Positions 1 to 5,121 of a stretch of DNA of 5,180 bases are shown here, piece after piece. Position 1 is the stretch's first letter. Each line of letters opens with the position of its first letter. The stretch comes from an uncultured Eubacteriales bacterium (GTDB lineage: Bacteria > Bacillota > Clostridia > Oscillospirales > Acutalibacteraceae). The position numbers and the translations under genes were made by a program. The DNA lies in NCBI GenBank assembly GCA_900321515.1, contig ONWI01000216.1:1-5180 (forward strand), written 5' to 3'. The notes beneath the pieces were generated by a model that had not been told where the DNA came from, did no database searches, and saw only the letters and a list, made by a program, of their open reading frames with translations.

Positions 1-461
1 ACGGAATGCTTACCGTTTTGGAGTTGTTTCAGGGTTTGCGCCGGAAACGTCAGAATAATACTTCCCGAGTTACTTCCTGAAGCACTTCCCCAGGTTATTC
101 TCGAGGCAATTCCCGAGGCATTTCCCGAGGAATTTCCCGAAGAATTTCCCGAAGAACTTCCCGGGGCGACGGTGTAATCGGATCCTTGGGTGAGTTTTTT
201 GCCGTCCAGATACACAGCCTTGAACCGGCTGAAGGTGGTGGAGTTGTCGCCGTCCGCCGCGACGTTTTTGACTGTCAGGATTAAGGGTTGGCCGCTTTCC
301 GCCTTCCACTCAACGGATCCGGATGGAATAAACGCGTATCTGACGCCGCGGGTCTGCTTATGCCGCAGATCGTGGTCATAGGAGCAGACGCGTTCTTCTT
401 TTCCGTCTTCATCGGCTGAAGGCAGTCTGGTGACATTCCATTTGCCCCAGTCGTGCACATC
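1..461 (-). pseudogene. Continuation of the LRR surface protein in a shifted frame, runs off the window
   Basis: Reading the minus strand from 461 downward gives 153 codons without a stop, in a different frame from the preceding LRR ORF. The translation is protein-like and continues the expected domain order. It begins DVHDWGKWNVT with a following CSYDHD, as in the cysteine/tryptophan modules that often follow LRR_5 repeats. Then comes a beta-rich domain with AVYLDGKKLTQGSDYTVAPG, a Ser/Gly/Asn repeat, and GSIILTFPAQTLKQLQNGKH. That pattern ('DGKxLTxGxDYTVxxGSxxITL...YLxxLxxGKHT') is common in clostridial surface proteins. One extra C in the 462-466 tract would join it to the upstream ORF as ...TFHLPPDVHDWGKW. 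Either the gene is truly broken or phase-variable, or the sequence has a one-base homopolymer error. The C-terminus, including any cell-wall anchor, lies beyond position 1. Confidence 0.75.
60..161 (-). repeat. 12-nt in-frame tandem repeat (8.5 units) encoding a G-S/N-x-S tract
   Basis: On the minus strand the units are 12 nt each, starting at 161, 149, 137, 125, 113, 101, 89 and 77, with a half unit at 65-60. The least degenerate form is GGAAATTCTTCG. They encode GSSS, GNSS, GNSS, GNAS, GIAS, RITW, GSAS, GSNS and GS. The sixth unit (90-101) is the most diverged and adds R, I, T and W to an otherwise Gly/Ser/Asn run. The unit length is a multiple of three, so copy-number change keeps the frame. 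The tract sits inside a domain, between DYTVAPG and GSIILTFP, where the remnant paralogue at 2194-2313 has only SSGS before VILTFP. Confidence 0.9.
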
Positions 462-1852
462 GGGGGCAAATGGAATGTCTCCCCGGCGGAAATAAGTTTG
501 CCGCAGCCAACGCAGACCGTATCGCCGATGTAGCCTTCCTGTGAACACGTCGCCGGCTTGACATTTGACACAGTGGTTTTCAGAACCGGAATATCTAGAG
601 TGGGCAGGGTAGGATGGTAGAAATTGTCATCAAAGAAAGTGGCCTTGTTGCTTTCATTTACAACCGTATCGCCTATTTTGAAATGTTCGCAGGGCAGATG
701 GAGGCAGGGTGCTTCGCCGACAAAAACACTGCGGCCAAGACTGTCGAGAGAGGAGGTGTTAAAGTAAACGTCCGTCAAAGCATTACAGTCCAAAAACGCG
801 GACGATCCGATGGTTTTCACGCTCCTGCCGATCGTCACCTTCTTAATTTTTTTGTCCTCATGGAAGGCAAGTACGTCTATGGAAGTCACTTGGTCGGGGA
901 TCACGACCTCTGTCAGTTCATAACAACGGTCAAACGCCTCTCTGCCGATAGATGTGACGCTGGATGGAATGGTCACTGCTTTCAGATTATGGCAGGAAGC
1001 AAACGCGCCTTGGTTGATGGTTGTAAGACCGCTGCTTATTGCAACGCTCGTCATGGCAGTACAACCGGCGAATGCATTGACTCCGATGGTTGTGACGCTG
1101 TTGGGAATTCTGGCCGCTTTCAGAGCGAAACACCGCCAGAAGGCCTGGTTGCCTATTGTGACCAACCCCGAACCAAATTCGACAGATTCGAGGCTTTGAG
1201 TTTGACCGAATGCCAATTCCCCAATGGTTTTGACAGAAGAACCGATGATCAGCTTTTTAATACCAAAGGTATAAAAGGCTGATGCACCGATCTCGGTGAT
1301 TTCTCCACCGATTTCGGCTGTATGGTATTCCGATGAAGAAACACCAAAATAACTTATTGCATTGAGGTGGCACGATTGGGTCAGCGTCCCGCTTCCGGCA
1401 AACCGCATCACGCCATCCTGATAAGTAACGGTAATCGTTCCTTCCGAATATATATTGGGTTCCAGAGCGGGTACCGGCTCAACCGTTCCGGTATTGTCAT
1501 TGGCACCGGATTCGCGCATGGCAAGCAAGTCGGCAGTCAGGGAGTCGGCTATTCCATCGTCTGTGTCGTTATCCTGTGAAAGACCGGCTGCATCGTTCAT
1601 CCCGGTTTCATCCTCCGTCGTGGAAATGTCGCCGTCGTTGATGCTGCCGTCATCCCGAACCAGATTGCTGTCCGAAACGACAGTTCCCTTTTCGGCTGCC
1701 AAAACGCGAACAGGAGAAACCGCACCGAATAACATGGTCAGGGTCATCAGACAGCAGAGCAGACTCAAACCTTTCTTCCAAATGCCGCCGGATGCGCGGT
1801 GGAACGGAACAGAAATAACGGCTGTCTTTTTCAAAATCTGATTTGCTTTCAT
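281..1852 (-). CDS. BspA-like leucine-rich repeat surface protein (N-terminal ORF, frameshifted)
   Basis: This is a secreted protein of the BspA/LRR_5 type, a family found on the surface of gut and oral bacteria and usually linked to adhesion. Residues 1-53 form a long signal peptide: a basic N-region with KK at 8-9 and 26-27, a hydrophobic core at about 28-47, and likely cleavage after VLA or VLAA at 50-53. Residues 54-130 are an Asp/Asn/Ser/Thr-rich linker. Residues 184-376 hold about eight 23-residue repeats of the form 'LTxVxIPxSVTxIGxxAFxxC'. Residues 434-457 are a cysteine module (ATCSQEGY...CVGCG). Real homology stops at about residue 462: the last 61 residues are a frameshift product, and the true continuation is in another frame (1-461). 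The start ATG at 1852 has AGGAGG at 1865-1870, a slightly long 12-nt spacing. A strong promoter lies at 1892-1920. LRR class is confident; binding partner cannot be told from sequence. Confidence 0.85.
   Translation of the reverse strand: MKANQILKKTAVISVPFHRASGGIWKKGLSLLCCLMTLTMLFGAVSPVRVLAAEKGTVVSDSNLVRDDGSINDGDISTTEDETGMNDAAGLSQDNDTDDGIADSLTADLLAMRESGANDNTGTVEPVPALEPNIYSEGTITVTYQDGVMRFAGSGTLTQSCHLNAISYFGVSSSEYHTAEIGGEITEIGASAFYTFGIKKLIIGSSVKTIGELAFGQTQSLESVEFGSGLVTIGNQAFWRCFALKAARIPNSVTTIGVNAFAGCTAMTSVAISSGLTTINQGAFASCHNLKAVTIPSSVTSIGREAFDRCYELTEVVIPDQVTSIDVLAFHEDKKIKKVTIGRSVKTIGSSAFLDCNALTDVYFNTSSLDSLGRSVFVGEAPCLHLPCEHFKIGDTVVNESNKATFFDDNFYHPTLPTLDIPVLKTTVSNVKPATCSQEGYIGDTVCVGCGKLISAGETFHLPPMCTTGANGMSPDCLQPMKTEKKNASAPMTTICGISRPAASDTRLFHPDPLSGRRKAANP
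432..479. repeat. 48-nt near-perfect palindrome at the frameshift site
   Basis: Positions 432-448 and 463-479 are exact reverse complements over 17 nt. The 14-nt centre (449-462) contains the palindrome GTGCAC at 453-458 on the same axis, so 21 of 24 symmetric pairs match; the mismatched pairs are 449/462, 451/460 and 452/459. It lies wholly within coding sequence. The arm at 432-448 encodes the expected GKWNV segment, and the other arm covers the frameshift tract (462-466). No T-run follows, so it does not look like a terminator. Confidence 0.9.
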
Positions 1853-1872
1853 ATGCTTGAAATACCTCCTTC

Positions 1873-1884
1873 ATCAAGCTTGAT
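1873..1884. promoter_or_regulatory. Perfect 12-bp palindrome near the LRR-gene transcription start
   Basis: ATCAAGCTTGAT is a perfect palindrome between the -10 box (1892-1897) and the ribosome binding site (1865-1870) of the LRR gene, so it overlaps or follows the predicted transcription start (about 1885). It shares the half-site TCAAG with the palindrome at 1909-1921. It could be an operator or chance; no regulator gene is adjacent. Confidence 0.35.
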
Positions 1885-1891
1885 CGTCTTT

Positions 1892-1920
1892 ATTATATCG
1901 TATGATGGCTTGACAGTCAA
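1892..1920 (-). promoter_or_regulatory. Sigma-A promoter of the LRR surface protein gene
   Basis: On the minus strand a -35 box TTGACT (1920-1915) is separated by exactly 17 nt from a perfect -10 box TATAAT (1897-1892). This is a near-consensus housekeeping promoter, 40 nt upstream of the start codon at 1852, with transcription expected to begin around 1885. Confidence 0.85.
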
Positions 1921-1921
1921 G
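1909..1921. promoter_or_regulatory. Palindrome CTTGAC-A-GTCAAG over the -35 box
   Basis: A 6-1-6 inverted repeat coincides with the -35 hexamer of the minus-strand LRR promoter. A protein bound here would block RNA polymerase, so it is a candidate operator. Part of the symmetry follows from TTGAC itself, so the evidence is modest. Confidence 0.35.
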
Positions 1922-2008
1922 ATTAATTTGGACAAAATATACAAATTTATCAATTTCATCACACAAATTTCTGTGTTTTAATGCTGCGCAAGCTGTCGTG
2001 CTGAACAA

Positions 2009-2109
2009 ATGCCGGAGGGAGATGGTTGTTTTTTACGGCAGACCTGAATCAGGATCAGCTTGCTTTTTTCTACTTGCAATATGCCTTCAACCCGGCGCTT
2101 GATAAGTGA
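2009..2109 (+). pseudogene. Possible decayed coding fragment, unrecognised
   Basis: Between the LRR promoter and the terminator there is no gene of normal size. A short frame closing at the TGA at 2107-2109 reads LFFTADLNQDQLAFFYLQYA followed by FNPALDK. It has a natural amino acid mix and a GGAGG at 2014-2018, seven nt before a TTG at 2026. Another frame opening at ATG 2009 (MPEGDGCF) would join it if the T-run at 2029-2034 had one more T. I do not recognise the peptide. It may be the end of a degraded gene, a tiny peptide gene or chance. Confidence 0.2.
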
Positions 2110-2127
2110 TTGGTCTGGCCAATACTA

Positions 2128-2174
2128 AAAAATCCTCTCTATCGGATTTCAGCGAATCAGCAGAGAGGATTTTT
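2128..2174. terminator. Bidirectional intrinsic terminator
   Basis: A 13-bp perfect stem is formed by AAAAATCCTCTCT (2128-2140) and AGAGAGGATTTTT (2162-2174), with a 21-nt loop that can itself pair GATT (2145-2148) with AATC (2155-2158). The A and T tracts flank the GC part on both sides, giving a U-run in either direction. On the minus strand it lies 19 nt past the stop of the paralogue remnant (2194-2313), which is probably the gene end it originally served. It also insulates the LRR promoter from transcription arriving from the right. Confidence 0.85.
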
Positions 2175-2193
2175 CTTTATATTCTCTTATAGA

Positions 2194-2313
2194 TCATAAT
2201 TCAGGGAACAATGTGGCAAGGGTATGCTTGTCGTTGGTGATGGTCTTCAGGTAATCTACAGGGAACGTTAGAATCACACTTCCAGAGCTCATTTTTTCTG
2301 TGGGAAGCTCCAG
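2194..2313 (-). pseudogene. Remnant of a paralogous surface-protein C-terminal domain
   Basis: The minus strand from 2313 to the TGA at 2196-2194 is open for 39 codons and contains SSGSVILTFPVDYLKTITND followed by KHTLATLFPEL. This aligns with NSGSIILTFPAQTLKQLQNG followed by KHS in the LRR protein at the left edge, sharing SGS, ILTFP, LK and KH at the same spacing. An in-frame stop (2316-2314) cuts off anything upstream, and no LRR or signal sequence precedes it. It could in principle be read from an ATG at 2292 (32 aa), but no good ribosome binding site is visible. It is best explained as the tail of a deleted tandem paralogue, followed by its old terminator at 2128-2174. Confidence 0.65.
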
Positions 2314-2400
2314 TCAATAATTGCATGAGTAAAAATCGGTTATTTTTTTATTACCGGCAAAGAATAGATTTGATACTACCAAAAAGGGGAAAAACAAAAA

Positions 2401-2808
2401 ATGAAAAACAAAAAGGAATATGCGGCTGTTTTTATTGCGGGCGCGGTAATTTACAGCCTTATTGAAATACTGTGGAGAGGAAGGACGCATTGGACAATGG
2501 CGGTCACGGGCGGAATTTGTCTGATTCTTATTCACATCTGCAATGAGCGGCACCGCAACCTCGATATGCTAAGCCGATGCAGCCTGAGCAGTTTCTGGAT
2601 TACAGGTGTGGAATTTGCCGTCGGGTGGCTTCTGAATGTGAAACTGAATATGATGGTATGGGATTATTCCGACAAATATCTCAATGTTATGGGGCAGATA
2701 TGCCCGGAATACTGGGCATACTGGTATCTGCTGTCGATACCCGCTGTAATGCTCAGCAGCGTTGTTCTCGCCGCGCGGAAAGCAAGGGGTGACACTGAGA
2801 ATATTTAA
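2401..2808 (+). CDS. Small multi-pass membrane protein, CmpB-like putative ABC transporter family
   Basis: This is a 135-residue integral membrane protein with about four hydrophobic segments at roughly residues 8-24, 33-47, 64-80 and 104-124. Conserved-looking motifs are EILWRGRTHWTM (22-32 plus flank), the Gly pair at 37-38, E71 with G75 and N79, WDYS (87-90) and GQIC (98-101). This pattern matches the 'putative ABC-transporter type IV' CmpB family (PF06541) of Clostridia, whose function is not established; despite the name, no ATPase gene is nearby. The ATG at 2401 has AAAGGGG at 2383-2389, about 11 nt upstream. Only a weak promoter can be proposed in the AT-rich stretch before it. It is separated from murC by 104 bp with a hairpin, so it is probably its own transcription unit. 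Confidence 0.75.
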   Translation: MKNKKEYAAVFIAGAVIYSLIEILWRGRTHWTMAVTGGICLILIHICNERHRNLDMLSRCSLSSFWITGVEFAVGWLLNVKLNMMVWDYSDKYLNVMGQICPEYWAYWYLLSIPAVMLSSVVLAARKARGDTENI

Positions 2809-2812
2809 CAAA

Positions 2813-2843
2813 TACCACTTTACAGGGCGGGAAAAAGGTGGTA
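2813..2843 (+). terminator. Weak hairpin after the CmpB-like gene
   Basis: TACCAC plus TTT (2813-2821) pairs with AAAGGTGGTA (2834-2843) with one bulged base, five nt after the stop codon. No T-run follows (the next bases are ATATATG), so termination would be inefficient; it may just protect the mRNA 3' end. Confidence 0.35.
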
Positions 2844-2853
2844 ATATATGTTA

Positions 2854-2870
2854 TATAGAATGATTCTATA
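2854..2870. promoter_or_regulatory. 8-1-8 inverted repeat upstream of murC, Fur/PerR-box-like
   Basis: TATAGAAT-G-ATTCTATA is a perfect 17-nt palindrome ending 42 nt before the murC start. Its inner part ATAGAAT-G-ATTCTAT has the 7-1-7 layout of Fur-family operators and matches the PerR consensus TTATAAT-N-ATTATAA at five of seven positions per half. No clear -35/-10 pair is visible in the gap; TATA-rich parts of the palindrome could themselves be the -10. The operator role is inference. Confidence 0.35.
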
Positions 2871-2912
2871 CATTTGCACTTCATCTAAAACTCACAGAAG
2901 GATATGATACAC

Positions 2913-4307
2913 ATGAGAAGCAAGGTTATCAGAGAATATGACGAACTTTTGAACCGGGTCAATCATATTCATTTCATCGGTATAGGCGGCTCCGGAATGT
3001 GCCCGCTGGTGGATATTCTCAGGGGAGACGGCAAGTATATCACCGGCTCCGACGTTGATGACAATTCCGATACGGTAAAGCGTCTGCGTTCCTTCGGAAT
3101 CAAGGTGGCTATTGGTCAGAGAGCCGAGAATATCGGGGACGCTGAGCTGGTCGTCTATTCCGCCGCCATTGCGAAGGACAATCCTGAACTTGTCGCCGCA
3201 CTGGAATCGGGCGTGCCAACCATCGAACGTTCCGTGCTGCTCGGCGCCGTCTGCCGCAGATATAAGCGCGATATTGCCATATCCGGCACCCACGGCAAGA
3301 CCACAACGACATCAATGGTCACGACAATTCTCATGGCGGGGCAGCTCGATCCGACCGTTGTAATCGGCGGCAAGCTGGCTCTGATAGAAGGATACGGCAG
3401 AGCCGGCAGAAGTGACCGGATGGTTTGCGAAGCCTGCGAATTTGTTGATACTTTCCTTCAGATAACTCCTGAGGTTGCCGTGATACTGAATATTGACGCG
3501 GATCACCTTGACTACTTCGGGACACTTGACAATATCATTGCCTCATTCCGCCAGTTTGCCGATCAGACCACTGGCGTGGTAATTGCCAACGGAGACGACG
3601 CCAACACAATGAAGGCTCTCGATACAACCAAGGCAAAGATAATCACATTCGGTCTTGACCCCAAGAACGACTATTACGCGGTGAATGTGCAGCAGGCGAG
3701 CGGAGGCTTCTGGAAGTTTGATCTTATGTATCACGGGGAGAAGCTCACGGATATCTCGCTGAAAGTTCCGGGTGAGCACAACATTCTCAACGCGCTGGCT
3801 GCCGCTGCCGCGTCAATCTATGTGGGAGCGACGCCGGACGATGTGAAGAAGGGTCTGGGAATGTTCTCCGGCGCTTCCAGAAGATTTGAAATCCATACCG
3901 TACATGACGGTATCACCATTGCCGACGACTACGCGCACCACCCGACGGAGATTGAAGCTACTCTGCGCGCGTGCAAGGAGATGGATTACAAGCGTGTGTG
4001 GGCTGTGTTCCAGCCCTTTACCTATACCCGCACCAAGCAGCACATGCAGGAATTTGCCGACGTACTGCAAATTGCCGACAGGGTTGTTCTGACTGACATC
4101 ATGGGCGGCAGAGAATGGGATGACCTGGGCATTAAATCGGAGGATCTGCAGGCGCTTATTCCCGGATGTTATCTGGAACACACCTTAAAGGAAGCGGCGG
4201 AATTTGTGCTTGCCAACGCCGGTGAAGGCGATCTCGTCATCACAATGGGCTGCGGCGACGTTTACAAGTGTGCCAAGCTCATGACTGCAAAGCTGAACGA
4301 AAGATAA
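2913..4307 (+). CDS. murC: UDP-N-acetylmuramate--L-alanine ligase
   Basis: MurC is the cytoplasmic enzyme that uses ATP to add L-alanine to UDP-MurNAc, the first step of the peptidoglycan stem peptide (EC 6.3.2.8). The 464-residue length is typical. Visible motifs in order: GIGGSGM (23-29) in the nucleotide-sugar-binding N-domain; the ATP loop GTHGKTTTT (125-133); ACEFVDTF (174-181) and NIDADHLDYF (193-202), the clostridial form of the central-domain motif; GEHNILNALAA (287-297); RRFE (323-326); DDYAHHPTE (338-346); then FQPFTYTRT in the C-terminal domain. The ATG at 2913 is preferred because AGAAGGA (2896-2902) is 10 nt upstream; the in-frame ATG at 2904 would leave one nt. The product looks intact. 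A nitroreductase-family gene follows after 10 nt. The main regulatory candidate is the palindrome at 2854-2870. Confidence 0.97.
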   Translation: MRSKVIREYDELLNRVNHIHFIGIGGSGMCPLVDILRGDGKYITGSDVDDNSDTVKRLRSFGIKVAIGQRAENIGDAELVVYSAAIAKDNPELVAALESGVPTIERSVLLGAVCRRYKRDIAISGTHGKTTTTSMVTTILMAGQLDPTVVIGGKLALIEGYGRAGRSDRMVCEACEFVDTFLQITPEVAVILNIDADHLDYFGTLDNIIASFRQFADQTTGVVIANGDDANTMKALDTTKAKIITFGLDPKNDYYAVNVQQASGGFWKFDLMYHGEKLTDISLKVPGEHNILNALAAAAASIYVGATPDDVKKGLGMFSGASRRFEIHTVHDGITIADDYAHHPTEIEATLRACKEMDYKRVWAVFQPFTYTRTKQHMQEFADVLQIADRVVLTDIMGGREWDDLGIKSEDLQALIPGCYLEHTLKEAAEFVLANAGEGDLVITMGCGDVYKCAKLMTAKLNER

Positions 4308-4317
4308 GGAGTTTTAT

Positions 4318-4860
4318 ATGGAACTGATTGAAGGAATCAAGGGCAGACGCAGCGTGCGTCAGTTTGCCGAACAAAGGGTGAGTCGCGAAACAATCGAAAA
4401 AATCATTGACGCGGCACGTTTCGCGCCCTCATGGAAAAACAGCCAGACCGCACGCTATGTGGTGATTGACAGCCGTGGGACAATGGAATTAATAGCCGAC
4501 GAGGGCGTTATGGGACGTGCTCACAATGCGGGAATCATCAGGGGAGCGGCTGCGCTTGTCGTGCTGACTTCTGTCAAGGGCAAAAGCGGCTACGAGCCTG
4601 ACGGTTCATTCACTACAAGCAAGGGGAACGAGTGGCAGATGTTCGACGCCGGAATTGCAGCTCAGACATTCTGCCTTGCGGCGTACAGTTACGGTGTCGG
4701 TTCGGTCATCATGGGAATATTCGACGAACATGAGGTCGGGCGTATAATTGGGCTTGACGACAGCCACGTTGTATCGGCGCTCATCGCCATAGGCTATCCC
4801 GCCCAGGAACCGAATGCCCCGAAGCGCGACGGAGTAGGGGAGTACATCAGATTTATTTAA
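4318..4860 (+). CDS. Nitroreductase family protein (FMN-dependent oxidoreductase)
   Basis: This is a 180-residue single-domain nitroreductase-fold protein, the usual size for the short branch. Such enzymes bind FMN as homodimers and reduce substrates such as nitro compounds or quinones with NAD(P)H; the natural substrate here cannot be told. Key features: the N-terminal FMN-phosphate motif GRRSVRQF (9-16), APSWKNSQ (36-43), the central helix DAGIAAQTFCLAAYSYGVGS (110-129) with the GI(M)G-type turn at 130-134, and the C-terminal IGYPAQEP...PKRDGVGEYIRF (158-179) with the basic pair K169-R170. The ATG at 4318 is preceded by TAAGGAG (4305-4311), in which TAA is the murC stop, so translation is probably coupled to murC. 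No terminator follows; the next gene's promoter starts 10 nt past the stop, so read-through into the infC leader is likely. Confidence 0.92.
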   Translation: MELIEGIKGRRSVRQFAEQRVSRETIEKIIDAARFAPSWKNSQTARYVVIDSRGTMELIADEGVMGRAHNAGIIRGAAALVVLTSVKGKSGYEPDGSFTTSKGNEWQMFDAGIAAQTFCLAAYSYGVGSVIMGIFDEHEVGRIIGLDDSHVVSALIAIGYPAQEPNAPKRDGVGEYIRFI

Positions 4861-4870
4861 TTAAAAACAC

Positions 4871-4899
4871 TTGACATTCAGCAAATGGTATGATATACT
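4871..4899 (+). promoter_or_regulatory. Strong sigma-A promoter of the infC operon
   Basis: A perfect -35 box TTGACA (4871-4876) is followed after exactly 17 nt by the -10 box TATACT (4894-4899), with an extended -10 TG at 4891-4892. Transcription should start around A4905-A4907, giving a leader of about 215 nt before infC. The -35 lies only 10 nt past the nitroreductase stop codon. Confidence 0.92.
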
Positions 4900-4904
4900 T
4901 ATTC

Positions 4905-5107
4905 AGACAATAAAGAAGCCGGCGGCGTATTGCTTCCCTCACCTCCGTTCTGACAGATAGACGGTCGGTCAATATTTGAATTGCAAGCTCATTCTGGGCG
5001 GCTCGTTAAGAGCGGCATTTTGCGCTTTGCTTATGAAAATTATTGCACGGAGGTCCGGTAAAATACCAGCTCCGTGCTTTTTTGTGTACAAAACTATTAT
5101 TTTATCT
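4905..5107 (+). promoter_or_regulatory. infC leader, ribosomal protein L20-type attenuator
   Basis: The roughly 200-nt untranslated leader sits between a strong promoter and infC and ends in an intrinsic terminator, the arrangement of the Firmicutes L20 leader, where excess L20 shuts down infC-rpmI-rplT by premature termination. Visible elements: GAAGC/GCTTC (4915-4919 with 4932-4936); TCACCTCC (4939-4946), which is identical to the 16S anti-Shine-Dalgarno sequence; GCTC/GAGC (5001-5004 with 5010-5013); GCAAGC (4983-4988) able to pair with GCTTTGC (5024-5030); and the terminator 5045-5083. ACCTCCGT (4941-4948) is complementary to 5047-5054, the 5' side of the terminator stem, giving a plausible antiterminator. 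Class assignment rests on position and architecture rather than a covariance search. Confidence 0.8.
5045..5083 (+). terminator. Attenuator terminator upstream of infC
   Basis: GCACGGAG (5045-5052) pairs perfectly with CTCCGTGC (5070-5077). Inside, GGT (5057-5059 region) and ACC (5065-5067 region) can add pairs, and six T residues follow (5078-5083). It lies about 40 nt before infC and after the infC promoter, so it terminates leader transcripts rather than the upstream operon only. Confidence 0.92.
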
Positions 5108-5114
5108 GGGGGTG
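5108..5114 (+). promoter_or_regulatory. infC ribosome binding site, decides a non-standard start
   Basis: GGGGGTG matches the GGAGGTG complement of the 16S 3' end with one G-U wobble. It ends one nt before TTG 5116 (too close) but seven nt before ATA 5122 (normal), so it favours ATA as the start. Confidence 0.6.
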
Positions 5115-5121
5115 CTTGGTC

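Noticed and set aside
60..161. Possible CRISPR-like or phage repeat array
   Set aside because: Units are 12 nt with no spacers and lie in a coding frame, so it is a minisatellite.
432..479. The long palindrome as an intrinsic terminator or insertion-sequence end
   Set aside because: No T-run on either side, no second copy in the window, no transposase, and one arm encodes normal protein sequence.
614..1282. A 222-codon plus-strand open frame
   Set aside because: It is antisense to the LRR repeats; the minus-strand translation shows clear LRR_5 periodicity, and the plus frame has no recognisable domain or ribosome binding site.
1961..1978. ACACA/TGTGT inverted repeat followed by TTTT as a terminator
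   Set aside because: The stem is only 5 bp and AT-rich in a generally AT-rich stretch, so it is not convincing.
2314..2553. A 79-codon minus-strand frame opposite the CmpB-like gene
   Set aside because: It overlaps a convincing membrane protein on the other strand and its translation has no domain character.
2904..2912. Upstream ATG at 2904 as the murC start
   Set aside because: It sits one nt from the AGAAGGA ribosome binding site, while ATG 2913 has proper spacing.
2892..3293. Minus-strand open frames opposite murC
   Set aside because: murC is unmistakable on the plus strand; these are antisense shadows.
5074..5076. GTG in frame with infC as an upstream start
   Set aside because: It lies in the 3' arm of the terminator stem, has no ribosome binding site, and would add residues not expected in IF-3.
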